Below, piece by piece: positions 22,790 through 32,666 of a DNA stretch of 64,000 nucleotides. The translations under genes were made by a program, and so were the position numbers. This DNA is from Aquatica leii (lineage: Eukaryota > Arthropoda > Insecta > Coleoptera > Lampyridae): NCBI GenBank assembly GCA_035610365.1, contig CM069432.1, positions 267,465,177 to 267,529,176 of the forward strand, in the 5' to 3' direction. Under the pieces are notes generated by a model. The model ran no database searches. It was given only the letters and a program-made list of their open reading frames with translations, and was not told the origin of the DNA. Numbering within the stretch: position 1 is the stretch's first letter; every line of letters begins with the position of its first letter.

Positions 22790-24055
22790 CTAGTTTTCCG
22801 GACGCTCTTCTGGTCTTCTTTTGGGCTTAGTACAACGGCGTCGTACGTGGCCCACTTCTTCGCAGTTCCAGCACGTCAGTTCTCTTCCTCGAGCTTCTCG
22901 TTCCCGAAGTATCCGTCGCACTATGTCTTCAATGCTTTCTTCTGTGTGCGAGGATACTTCTGCAGCACAACGGAGCTTATGGCTGCCTCGGCGCGACGCT
23001 TGTTTTGCCGCCTCGAACTCCAAAGCATGGGTTAATGCATCATCCAACGTCCTCGGTCGCGCTAACCGAAGAGTCTGCTGTGTTTCGTTGTCTCGGAGGC
23101 CGTCTACGAAGGTTTGAATAGCCAACTGCTCCAAGAAGGTATCTGGTGCTGTAGGATACGCAAGCCGTGTTAATCTGGCGATGTCAGCCTCAAACTCTTG
23201 AAGACTTTCGGCAGCTTTTTGAACCCGACTTTTAATTTGAGCTTGATAGACTTGTTGAAGATGGGCATCTCCATATCTCATTTCTAATCGTGATATTAAG
23301 AGTTCGTAATTTTCTTGCAGGTGGTCCGGAACAGTTTGTAAAATTCCCAGCGCTTCTCCACGTAAGGACACTATTAAAGACGTCGCTTTCTGCTTGTTGC
23401 TCCAACCATTAGCAGTAGCTGCGGCTTCAAACTGCTTGTAGTAGGTTGACCATGGAACTTTACCATCAAAATTTGGCGGTATAACCTTAAACTTGTGAGT
23501 GCTTTCATCCCGGCGGTCCATTATTAAATCTTCACTCGTGACACTTCCTTCGCCATGGTAATTCATTTGGTTTATTCTTTCTTCAAGCAGTTTCATTCTG
23601 TCTTCTAATTTGTCCTCTATTGCTTCTATTTTCTCATTCATAGATTGTTTTCCGTTTTCCAGAACTTCGCATATTTCTTCTCTTAAATTTAACATGTCTG
23701 CTTGAGTTTCCTCTTGAACAATTTTGATTTGATTTTCTATGCTTGTTCGTATTTCTTCTTTTAAACTTCTAGAACTTTCCTCCATTTTCTGAGAATGTTC
23801 GGAGAGTTTTTCTTCCATTTTTCTTGAATTTTCTTCCATTTTTCATGAATTTTCTTCCATTTTTCTTGAATTTTCCGACAGTTTTTCTTCAATTTTCTGT
23901 GAATTTTCGTAAAACTTTTCTTCTATTTTCTGCGAATTTTCTTCCATCTTCTGAGAATTTTCGGACAGTTTTTCTTGGATATTTTTATTCATCGATTCGA
24001 GAATTTCAAGTATTTTTGAATCCATTTTAACTGCTTGCAAACGCGTCACCGGCAT
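22790..24055 (-). pseudogene. gag: Gypsy Gag with one nonsense codon
   Basis: Structural protein that would form the virus-like particle and bind the element RNA. The likely start is MPVTRLQAVK (24055), a common beginning in arthropod Gypsy Gag proteins. About 100 residues of Glu/Lys/Ser-rich coiled coil follow, built from repeats of the type ENSQKMEE. The central part has PPNFDGKVPWSTYYKQFEA and the usual retrotransposon Gag fold region (LRGEALGIL, YELLISRLEMRYGD, LAYPTAP). The C-terminus has one zinc knuckle CWNCEEVGHVRRRC (CX2CX4HX4C). A TGA at 23843-23845 interrupts the repeat region where neighbouring repeat units have Arg (CGA), so a C-to-T change is the simplest explanation; the frame resumes at once. 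Full length would be about 421 codons. Confidence 0.92.
22793..22799 (-). promoter_or_regulatory. Candidate -1 frameshift site at the gag/pol junction
   Basis: GGAAAAC sits directly before the gag TAG (22792-22790), and the pol frame is -1 relative to gag and open through this point. The heptamer is not a classical slippery sequence, so the site is tentative. Re-initiation at the pol ATG (22775) is the alternative. Confidence 0.35.
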
Positions 24056-24357
24056 AAATTTAAATATAACACGAATATAAAGTTTAAATACACTACTTTT
24101 TAAAATGCAGTTTTTGTATAACACAAAATTTTAATAACGATCCACTTGTTAATATTAAACCACTAGTGTACGGAAACGATTTTAATTAATATCGCGATCA
24201 CGCACTTGTTAAAAGAAAAAGTTTTATAAACACTATTTTATAAATAAACACGCGTATTGCAAACTTAAAAGTTATTTACGTAATCAATGTTTTTATTACG
24301 GGTGCGATATCAAATAACTTAATGGTATTCGCACTAAAAATCGCGAACGGTTTGATA

Positions 24358-24375
24358 CCTCAACACCTGACGCCA
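24358..24375 (-). promoter_or_regulatory. tRNA primer-binding site
   Basis: TGGCGTCAGGTGTTGAGG starts one base after the 5' LTR on the minus strand. A TGG start pairs with the CCA end of a tRNA; I cannot name the tRNA. Confidence 0.75.
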
Positions 24376-24700
24376 CTGTTACGTAATTATTTATTAAAAA
24401 CTAATTTATTTAAAACGACTAAAAATACGTTTACTTAATCTAGAAATATGTACACTTTTAAATTAACCGAACTAATAAAATCTAATAATAAAAACACTTA
24501 CACTATAATTTATGTATAACCGTTGTATAACACGATAACTAACACGAGATAAGATAACGTCCTCGGATTTCACACTGTAAGTCACGTTTACTCGATTCGG
24601 TGTACACTGTTATTTATTTAAAACTCTCGCACGTGCTAATCACTTATTTATCTTCACTTGATAATCTTCTTAATACTGCATGCATTCACATTCCAGCAAT

Positions 24701-24734
24701 AACTGACCTACGATTTCCATGTTCGGCATTTATA
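24701..24734 (-). promoter_or_regulatory. LTR core promoter: TATA box and TCAGTT initiator
   Basis: The minus strand has TATAAA at 24734-24729 and TCAGTT at 24706-24701, placing the predicted start (A, 24704) 30 bases from the first T of TATA. This matches the known arthropod spacing and initiator consensus TCAGTY. Confidence 0.75.
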
Positions 24735-24749
24735 GACATCGGCGAATCC

Positions 24750-24810
24750 TTCTCGAATCCTTCTCGAACGTTCCCTACTTTTCGCTATATCTTCTAGACA
24801 GCTTCTAGAA
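24750..24810 (-). promoter_or_regulatory. Heat-shock element cluster upstream of the LTR promoter
   Basis: Minus-strand units: GAACGTTCGAGAA (24773-24761, about -57 to -69), TTCGAGAA (24757-24750, about -46 to -53) and TTCTAGAA (24810-24803, about -99 to -106). Heat-shock factor binds arrays of alternating nGAAn units, normally three or more, and the first site is a perfect three-unit array. Regulation by heat or proteotoxic stress is inferred, not shown. Confidence 0.65.
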
Positions 24811-24851
24811 GGCTCTTGCGTTTGCAAGTAATTTCTTGAACGTTTCAATAT

Positions 24852-25499
24852 TATAACAAACTGTGCAAAAAACCGACCTGGGTATATTTAATAAATACCT
24901 GGTTGCAATTGGCGTCCCAACGTACGTAGATCATGTGCTTTGTTTAATGTAAGACGAATCAAGAATCAACGCTGTTTGAAAGTGTTGCTATCGTATTCGT
25001 CCATACAACAACATCGAATAAACGTGAACGTTTTTTTGCTGAGATAACGGAGATTAATCAAATATTAATGACTCCGGAGATGCTGCACATGCTACTCGAC
25101 AGTGTGCAAAGACAGGCAGATCATGAAACTTTTAATACGCCTCCACCGTTTGTACAGCTCAGTTTAATGAAACTAATGACAGTGACGATGAGGCATTTAT
25201 GGTGGAGCAGAAGAACGAGGAGAAGGAAGTGGACTCACCACCCGAATTTGCTTGGTAAGAGTACGCCGCAAGAGGAATAGGTTAAGAAGGAAATGTTGCA
25301 AATAGTCTTACAAGACCAGTAAGCATGGGCTAAGTAATTCTGCGTGCTATGAGAGAACGTGGTTTCTTGAGGCTCCTGCTTTACGGCTTATCTTCGCTTC
25401 TAGGTTATTACCTAGTTGGTAAGGAAAAAGATTTGCATATAGATGAGACAAAATAAATAAAAGCAGAGTATTAATCAAACAGCATCAACTAAAACTAAA
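24852..25499. other. No recognised gene; short open frame
   Basis: A plus-strand frame near 25030-25280 reads AEITEINQILMTPEMLHMLL and continues with QADHETFNTPPP before shifting frame. It resembles no family I can name; a fragment of some retroelement Gag is possible. The rest is AT-rich. The right end merges with the 3' region of the R1-like LINE. Confidence 0.4.
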
Positions 25500-25669
25500 A
25501 TCAAATGTGTTTATTTAACTAAAAATGTAATAAACTAAAATGACTCTAAATAAACATGTAATGTTATATAACGAAACTAAACTCCTACTTTGACATCGCT
25601 GCTTGCAAAATAATAAAACTAAAGACAGTATTTCTAGTAAAGGCTCAGGTCTCTTTTTGCAAAAAAGTC

Positions 25670-25686
25670 TATATACATTTACATCA
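25670..25686 (+). repeat. Target duplication of jockey-like LINE copy 1 (left)
   Basis: TATATACATTTACATCA here is repeated exactly at 28020-28036 on the other side of the inserted LINE. Confidence 0.8.
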
Positions 25687-28019
25687 AGAAATGAAACAAC
25701 CAATAAGGAACTTGAAACAGCTGCTGATTGAAGAGGAGAGAGGATAGTGAATGGAGAGAAAATAAAGAGTAACGATGGATAAAGCATTAAACAAACAAGG
25801 TAGAGCGCTATTGGAGCGGAAATATGGAGAGAGGGGATAGAGGAAAATATACATATGTAGGTGAGAGGGGAGAATCTATAATAGATTATGTTAGTGGGGA
25901 GGTTTTAGAGGAAATAGAAAGTTTTAAATTAGAGAAGAAGCTGATTGAGACCATCAGCCATTAGAAGTAAGGCTAAAGGTTGGAAGAGAGAAAGAAAAAA
26001 TTCAGACACAGGTTGGGGGCAAAAAGTATAAACAGATAAAAATATTGAGGTTTATAAAAAAATTAAAGGAAAAACAATGGATGGAGGAAGGAGTAGAAGA
26101 AGGAGTAGAAAGGAAAAGATACAAGAAAAAAACATAAAAGGGTGTAGAAAAATAGGTGGTGGAATAAAGAATGCAGGTAAACCAGAAAGGAGGTAAGAAG
26201 AGGTAAAGAAGGTGAAAAAAAGGAAAAATTAATATTCAGGAATATAAAAGATTAAGATCACAATATAGAAAAAAGTATTGTAAGAGAAAAGACGAATATA
26301 GAAAAGAGTTAGAGGATCAAATATAAAAGAGACATATGGAGCTTTTTGAATAAGGAAAGAAAAATTGGGCAAAAAGGGGGATACAAATTGATATGAAAAA
26401 ATGAAGAGAACATTGCGTAGAGGTCTTAGAGGGGGAAGAAAAGAGGAATTGTGAATTTGAAATAGAAAGGATAGCAAGAGGAGGAAGCAGAACGGCTATA
26501 CAGAAACAAGTAATAGAAGAAGCATTAAGGAAAATTAAAAAAGGAAAGGCAGAAGGGAAGAATAGAAATTTCCGGATGATTGGAAAGAAGCAATAATATG
26601 CACAGTTTACAAAGGAGAAGACAAAAGAGAAGTAAAAATTTATAAAAGTATAAGTGTGGCAAATGTGGGATATAAGATTTATTTGACAATTTTGCAAAAA
26701 AGACTAGAAAGAGAAATGGAGGAAAAAAGGATTTTACCAGGCTGGCAGACAGGATTTAGAAAAGGGAGAAGGGCATTATATAATGTATACATATTGAAAC
26801 AGATAGTAAACAAAGAATTAGAAGTGAAGAGCGGGAAAGTTTTTGCGTTATTTTTGGATATAAAAGCAGCGTTTGATAATGTCAATAGAAGTAAATTACG
26901 GAATACATTAAGAAAGAAACATATAGAAGAAAAACTAGTTAGGAATACAAAGGAAATATATAAGAAGACAAAGTGCAAAGTAAGAATAGATGGAAAGTTA
27001 AGTGCAGCATTTTCGACAATTAAAGGATTAAGGCAAGTGTGCCCACTTAGTCCTAATTTATTTGCAGTATATTTAGAGGATTTAGAGAAAGAGTTGTTGG
27101 GGGAGAGTTAAAAAAGTGGGTTTTGACGTATGCGGATGACATAGTGATTATAACGAAGAAAGAAAGAGAGATAAAAGAGATGATAAAGACAGTAAAAAAG
27201 AATTTGGATAAAAATTGGAGAGAGGGGGTTGGGAAGCAAATAGAAGCAAGAAAATATTTGTTTAACAAATTAATAAAGGGTGTGATAATGTACGGGGCGG
27301 AAATATGGGGGTGGAAAGAATGGAAGGAATTGGAGAAAGTACAAGAAATATACTGGAAATGGACGTTAGAATTAGAAAGGGAGACACCAGGGTACATAGT
27401 AAAGGAGAAAATGAAGTTACAGGCGGGGAAGAAAGCAATGTGTTACGAAGAACAAATGAAAGAAAGAGAAGAATGTAAATTGCTTCAAATGTGCTGGAGA
27501 GAGGTGAAGAATGAAAAAATTAATTATGGATAAGTAGGAAAAAGAAGGTATTATGAAACAGTTGGATATGCGAGATAAGAAGTAGAGAAAATAAAGGAGA
27601 CAGGAAAGGAAATAAAAGATGAAATAATAAGAAGAAATAAGAATCTTCAGTGACAAGAAACAAGAGCAAGCATAAGGGAGGGAAAATACAATGAGAAATA
27701 TACAAATATAGTGATAGACAATATTCCAAGGTACATAAAACGGGTACAAAAAAAGGCTTGAGATTAAAAAGAATGGTAGCAAGGGTTAGATGCGGGAAAA
27801 AAGAGCAAGAGAATAGGCATTGGGAGAAAGATAAAGATAGGAGATGTAGACTATGTGGGGTGGGGTGGAAAAATATAGAGCACATGTTAAAGGAATGCAT
27901 AGAACTAAGAGAAGAGGAGAAAGGAAAGTTTGAGATGTAGTAGGATAGTTTTGTTTAGTTTAAAAATACGAATTCTATGTTAAAAATTTTTTTATGACAA
28001 ATAGAGGCTATTAATTAAT
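25687..28019 (+). mobile_element. Purine-rich jockey-like LINE, copy 1
   Basis: A LINE with a 17-bp perfect target duplication. The sense strand is strikingly rich in A and G. It is 5' truncated inside the endonuclease and ends in an AT-rich 3' tail (27941-28019). It is related to the copy at 30993-32654, which inserted separately into the same host LINE. Confidence 0.8.
25830..27940 (+). pseudogene. Jockey-like LINE ORF2 remnant, copy 1
   Basis: Order of recognisable parts: end of the endonuclease near 25830-25980 (GERGESIIDYV, then DHQPLEVRLKVGRE in a shifted frame); reverse transcriptase 26656-27111 with GWQTGFRKGRRALYNVYIL, FALFLDIKAAFDNVNRSKLR and KGLRQVCPLSPNLFAVYLEDL; LTYADDIVIITKK (the catalytic YADD) at 27120-27160 in another frame; then YGAEIWGWKEW and TPGYIVKEKMKL; finally a C-terminal CCHC finger CRLCGVGWKNIEHMLKEC near 27846-27900. 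The usual RQGC is RQVC here. A deletion seems to have removed the part between YADD and YGAEIWGW. Several stops and shifts make it inactive. Confidence 0.85.
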
Positions 28020-28039
28020 TATATACATTTACATCAGGC

Positions 28040-30560
28040 ACCAGTCTAAGGATGGCCTAAGGGGATTCGGGATAGGAGTTAATTGTGGCTAACAGGTTAC
28101 TCCGAACGTCATCGAATTTGCGACAAGTGAGAATCCGATGTGCCGGAGTGTCAGGAACGCTACACGACAGCTGTCGTCATCCAAAACGCTAATCCGTTTT
28201 AAATGACAAGAAAATTTGCCGTATAAACAAAGAATTTGAACTGCCTCTCGTCCGGGGACGTGGAACATTCTGGCATTCAGGAAAGTGTCTTCCAGCCGCT
28301 GCTATTCACCCAAGATCAAGACCTTTAAATGACGCTTCGTCGCTGAAAAGGACGGAAAGACGTTGAGGGAAACGTGCTGGTCAAGCACGTGCCAGCCTTG
28401 CCAAGAACTTTGGTGCAGTAAATTTCCTGCAAAAGGAGATGTAGAGGAAGATGCTTGGATGTAACACAGAGGGTATCTACGGAAACGGTGCGATAAGCCC
28501 CGAGGATAGTTCTAAGGTATAGGGATTGGAGCAAGGCCAGTTTCCTGCGCACGTGGGAATGTCGAAGCCTGTGGTACCAAGTGTCTAGACCATAGGTGAG
28601 CATGGGTATAATTGCACTATTAAAGATATTTGCAAAAGATTCTTTGTGTAGGTTCTATTTCAAACTGTAACGAGTTTAAAAATACAAAAGCCGAAGTATA
28701 GGCAACTTAACATGCAGGTCAAAAAAACCGTCAGTTTGTTGCTGCCAACCCAGCTTGTCACTATATTTAGGCAGGTGTTGGATTTTACCTCTAAGTCTTG
28801 TCTAGAAATTGCAGACACCGCGACAGTGATGTCGTCCAAGTATGCGAAAATGTCGCAGTCTGCTGGTAGTTCTGTGCTAAGCATGTCGTTTACAACCAGA
28901 TTCTACAACGTTGTCCCAAAAAACCGAGCCTTGTGGATGTTCGAGGAATAAGTTATCGATATGTTCTATAAATAACTAGGAATGACTCGCGTGACGCCAA
29001 CAGTTACTCTCTTAACGACGAGAGCTTCTATATTGAAGGCTACCATACGTTGTTAAACGCTTCAGATATGTCAATGAAAATTGCAAGTCTGTACTTGGAG
29101 ACGTTCGGTCGTACATTGGTCATTAATCTACGTGCGGCGATAGTGGTCGTTTTTGCCTGGAAAAAAAGCCATATTAACTGGGATGGAAAAGAATTTGTGA
29201 AGGAATGTAGTTATAAATCTTTTTGAGAAGTAGACGTTCAAAAATTTTGCCAAAATTCTGTTAACAGAGTTATCGGACGATACGAGTTGGAATTTACGAA
29301 ATCTTTTTTCTCAGGCTTGAGAATGGTGATGAGCTTACCAGCATTCCAGCTGGCAGGAAAATAACCACATTAAATGCATGAGTTGAACAAATCAACGATC
29401 GTAGAAGATAGGGAATCTTGTACAATATCACGTAAGACATTACAATGTATTCCGTCAGGTCCGGGAGCCTTGTTTTTAGTACCGCTGCTATATTGTCGCT
29501 AGTGACCACTCAGTTCTGTTATGATCTTATTTGTAAATCAGTGCGGGATCTTATTTGAGCTTGCAAAGGACTACCTGTCGTCGGATTGTCGTCAGGAAAT
29601 AGAGAGCAAACAATAGCTTTAATCGTCTCGTATTCTGAGATAATGTATTTGTCGCCGTCCCGAACATTGGGACACGGTTGGATCGACAGGAATTTACGAG
29701 AGGACAACCTGTAAACTAACTCTCACGGGCTCGTCGCCAAGCTTTTTTCAACGAACCTTTGCCAAGAGCTATACTTTGCTGTCTACACTGCCAGTTTGTA
29801 CCGGTGAAGCGGGGCCTTGTAAGAGGCAAGCCATTGATGTTTTAAGTCTGCTGGGGCTACGTTAACAAGAATCGAAGATCATCTTGGTCAACTTACCAAT
29901 GACGGCGTCTACAGATGTAGGATCGTCGCACAAAGCACTACGTGGAAGATAAGCAGAAATAGAAAATGACGATTGCCATATTTAGGCGAACGAGATCTAT
30001 GCGTTTATAATCAAGGATTCTCTTATACATAGGTTCTAGATGGGTTAACTCAAACCGTATCAGTCGATGGTCGCTTTCAATAACTTCTGGAGCAACACGC
30101 CAGTTTAGGATTTTTCTGGCAACAGAAGGGGGCGCTAAAGTGACTTCGATGTTTGTCGAGTCGAAGTGGCTAGAAAAAGTGAAAGGTTGGTGAGGTTCGT
30201 TGACAACGCAGAGGTCACGTTCGCCCACGTGGTTCTCCACGCATCGTCCGCGCTCGTCGGTGACTGGGGAGTGCCAAAGCAGCGATTTCAAATCGAAGTT
30301 ACCTATTACTATGATAAGAACGTCTCTTAGTTGATTAAAAATTTTATCGAAGTATTGGAGATGAATGCGTACATCCTAACTCGGCGGCCAATAATCGCCG
30401 ACGCTTGCCAAGGACGTTATTCGTTATGGCTGAGTGTAACCGCTCCGACAGGCTTCGAACTATTAAAAACAATAGCCGAGTCATAGAAACATAGAAGAGT
30501 CGCATCAGCGAGCTTGTACCCTGAACTCATAGCTGCAAAAGTAGCAACACGTGAATTGCG
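28040..30560 (-). pseudogene. R1-like LINE ORF2 remnant (endonuclease and reverse transcriptase)
   Basis: Decayed ORF2 in many frames. Endonuclease: 30600-30530 (LRFMQVNLRNSRVATFAA) and 30291-29940 (NEPHQPFTFSSHFDSTNIEV, then VIESDHRLIRFEL). Reverse transcriptase: 29707-29294 with a GPDGI-type block and FLPAGMLVSS; the catalytic box is IFAYLDDITVAVS near 28850-28810 (YLDD). C-terminal part: 28603-28325 with LTYGLDTWYHR and RTILGAYRTVSVDTLCV, typical of R1-clade elements. The 3' part continues past 28320 without an open frame. It matches the fragments at 1405-1800 and 8421-9880. Confidence 0.8.
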
Positions 30561-30689
30561 AAGATTCACTTGCATAAACCTCAAAGTTAATAGAGTGTCC
30601 TTATTGTTTGTGTTTGATATTTTGGCGTCGAGCCGTTTCATATATGTTGAACAGGCATTGGATGAGGCTCTATGTCTAATGAACTCTAC

Positions 30690-30981
30690 GGCCAAAACAA
30701 GCGGAGATTGCGCATAAAAGGTCTCGCTCCGTATCAGTGCATGTCTTAGTTTCGTGCTTTTCAGCACAATGGCCGCACTGTATTTCACTTTTGCAGTCGT
30801 TTAAATGATAGCCAAACTTCTGATAATTAAAGCAACGTGTAACACGGACATGGTCATTGACCTTACACGCATTCCAGGCGACGTAAACGCGACGTGATGC
30901 CAAAAGGAATTTTCGGTCTTCAGGTGGAACTTTCAGAATCCAGTGATCATTAGCTCTGTCCCGAGAGCCAAAGCGGAAAAA
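30690..30981 (-). pseudogene. R1-like LINE ORF1 remnant, zinc-knuckle part
   Basis: The frame reads RDRANDHWILKVPPEDRKFL, then RRVYVAWNACKVNDHVRVTR, followed by CFNYQKFGYHLNDC and CGHCAEKHETKTC. The second is a complete CCHC knuckle; the first has Tyr in place of its second Cys. This is the nucleic-acid-binding end of an R1-type Gag. The upstream part is found beyond the inserted LINE, from 32667. Confidence 0.75.
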
Positions 30982-30992
30982 AACTTTTATTT
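30982..30992 (+). repeat. Target duplication of jockey-like LINE copy 2 (left)
   Basis: AACTTTTATTT here and at 32655-32665, exact over 11 bp, flanks the inserted LINE. Confidence 0.8.
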
Positions 30993-32654
30993 TCAAGAAA
31001 GATTATAGAAGGAAATAGAGGAAAGAAGTTTGGTACCAGACGGACAAGCGGGATTCAGAAAAGGAAGAAGGGCGATAGACAACATATATATAATGAAACA
31101 CTTAGCAAATAAAGAACTAGAAAAAAAAGAGGGAAAATGGTAGCACTATTCGTAGACCTAAAAGCTGCTTTTGACAAAGTGAATAGGGAAAAGCTGTGGG
31201 AATATATGAAAAGAAAAAAAATCAATGAAAGATTAATACAAAGAATAGAGGAAATATACGAAGAAACGAGAAGCAGGGTTAAAGTGAATGGGGAAGAGAG
31301 TGAGAAATTCATAACAAAGAGAGGGTTGAGGCAGGGATATCCACTGAGCCCAAGCCTGTTCTCGGTATATACGGGGGATCTGGAAGAGACAATGAGAGGA
31401 CAACAGACAGGAGAGATAGTGGTAGGGAAAGCTAAGGTATGGTCGTTGGCGTATGCGGATGACATAGTGCTGGTGGCTAAGGAGGAAAAGGAAATGAAAG
31501 AGATGATGAAAACGCTAGAGAAATATATGAAAAAAAAAAGAAATGGAAGTAAACACGGAGAAAACAAAGATAATGATATTTAGAAAAGGAGGTGGGGAAA
31601 AGAAAAAGAGAGGAGTGGAGATGGAGTGATGAGAAAGTGCAACAAGTGAAGGAATTTACATACCTGGGCTACACGATGAAACAGGATAATAAAGAGGGAG
31701 AACACATAAAGGAAAGAGTGAAGAAAGGAAACAGGCTAATAGGACAAGTCTGGAGTGTGGGGGAAAGAGTATTCAAGATGGATATAAAAAAAAAAAAATT
31801 GCTGTTCGAATAATTAATAAAGGGGGTGGTAATGTATGGAGCAGAAATATGGGGCTGGAAGGAGTGGAGGGAGGTAGAGGGGCTACAGGAAAAATACTGG
31901 AGATGGGTGTTAGGATTGGACAGGGATACACCGGGGTATATTGTGAGAGAGGAGGTTCAGATAGAAAAAATAAGGATTGAGACAGGAAAAAGAGCAATAA
32001 AATACGAGGAAAAAATGAGGGAAAGAACAGACTGCAAAATTCTGCAAGAATGTTGGAAAGAGATAAAGGGAGGGAAAGTGAAGTACGGGCAGGAGGGCAG
32101 AGAAGAGTATTACAAAAGAAACGGGTACGCGAGTGAAGAAGTGGAGAGATTAAAAGAAGAGGGGGTAGGGACAAGAGAAGAAATAATAAGGAGAGATAGA
32201 GACATCGAAAAACGAGAAAGATGGACAAAGATAAAAGAGAGCAGATATAATAGGAATTATAAAGATATCAAGGGTGAAGCGGTGCCGGAATATTTAAAAG
32301 ACAGTGAGATTAAAAGCAACAAAAGGAAGAAAGGGTGGCAAGGTTCAGATGTGGCAACGAGGAGTTAGGGAACAAATATTGGAAAGAAGAACCAGAAAAG
32401 TTGTGCAGGCTATGTGGAGAAGAAACGGAAGACCTTAACCACATGAGAAAGAGATGCAGGGAACTAAGAGAAGAGGTGATGAAAATAGTGGATATCTTAG
32501 ATGGAAACGGAAAAGGAGCGGAATGGATGGAGGAAGTATGGAGCAGGAGGAAAAAGTTAAGGGGGGAGAAGGGATAAGAAAATGTAGTATATATGTATAG
32601 ACAACACGACCAAATTTGTAAGCCAAATGGCAATGAATAAAGTTAAACTTATAT
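30993..32654 (+). mobile_element. Purine-rich jockey-like LINE, copy 2
   Basis: A 5'-truncated insertion into ORF1 of the R1-like LINE, with an 11-bp target duplication. The 3' end is AATGAATAAAGTTAAACTTA-like and has no long poly-A. Confidence 0.85.
31010..32577 (+). pseudogene. Jockey-like LINE ORF2 remnant, copy 2
   Basis: Begins inside the reverse transcriptase near GFRKGRR. The open stretch 31137-31583 has ALFVDLKAAFDKVNREKLWE, KRGLRQGYPLSPSLFSVYTG and the catalytic LAYADDIVLVAKE. A frameshift leads to 31592-31813 (VKEFTYLGYTMKQDNKEGEH), a stop near 31811, then 31826-32368 with VMYGAEIWGWKEWR and RDTPGYIVREE, and a last shift into RFRCGNEELGNKYWKEE with the CCHC finger CRLCGEETEDLNHMRKRC (32335-32577). 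Only three or four lesions break it, so it is younger than its host LINE. Confidence 0.85.
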
Positions 32655-32666
32655 AACTTTTATTTG

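Larger units (their letters stand above)
18396..22813 (-). pseudogene. pol: Gypsy Pol polyprotein with C-terminal TARG1-like macrodomain and CCCH finger
   Basis: Protease, reverse transcriptase, RNase H and integrase for reverse transcription and insertion, followed by an ADP-ribose-binding module. Counting from the ATG at 22775: protease LVDTGATKT (D44); RT with VDYRQLND (361-368) and YLDD (459-462); RNase H VLDTDAS (D608) and RTDHAALKW; integrase zinc motif about 835-876, then D905, D965 and E1001 (DD35E); GPY/F-like QWEGPYEV near 1140; macrodomain about 1222-1360 with SEDFDMSKGVAVVFKKKFG, LVTKK and LGCGLD; CCCH finger C-x7-C-x5-C-x3-H (about 1373-1391). The frame is open upstream of the ATG and overlaps the end of gag in the -1 frame, so frameshift synthesis is likely. 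One TGA (19986-19988) replaces an expected Trp in the integrase core; the same frame continues after it. Confidence 0.93.
18071..24847 (-). mobile_element. Complete Ty3/Gypsy retrotransposon with macrodomain
   Basis: A 6.8-kb element in minus orientation: 5' LTR 24377-24847, primer-binding site, gag, pol, polypurine tract and 3' LTR 18071-18535, bounded by ATAT duplications. The LTRs begin TGAAACG and end CGTAACA and differ only by a few substitutions and small indels, which indicates a recent insertion. No envelope gene follows pol. The unusual part is a TARG1/OARD1-like macrodomain and CCCH zinc finger after the integrase. Gag and pol each contain one in-frame TGA, so this copy is probably defective, although each lesion is a single base. 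Confidence 0.95.
24377..24847 (-). repeat. Gypsy 5' LTR
   Basis: 471 bp, TG...CA on the minus strand. The core promoter is clear: initiator TCAGTT with its A at 24704, TATAAA beginning 30 bases upstream (24734), then heat-shock elements farther upstream. The arrangement predicts that the genomic RNA starts at 24704. Confidence 0.95.

Noticed and set aside
20017-23117. Plus-strand open frames over the Gypsy gag and pol
   Set aside because: Shadows of the minus-strand genes, with no domain of their own.
25068-25280. Open frame starting MTPEMLHMLL as a host or retroelement gene
   Set aside because: It changes frame within about 100 bases and shows no motif that allows a name; reported only as an unrecognised stretch.
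26229-27900. Long minus-strand open frames rich in Phe, Leu and Ser that look like membrane proteins
   Set aside because: They are mirror images of the purine-rich LINE coding strand; the plus strand carries the reverse transcriptase motifs.
31055-32633. Further hydrophobic minus-strand frames over the second purine-rich LINE
   Set aside because: Same shadow effect; RT motifs with YADD are on the plus strand.
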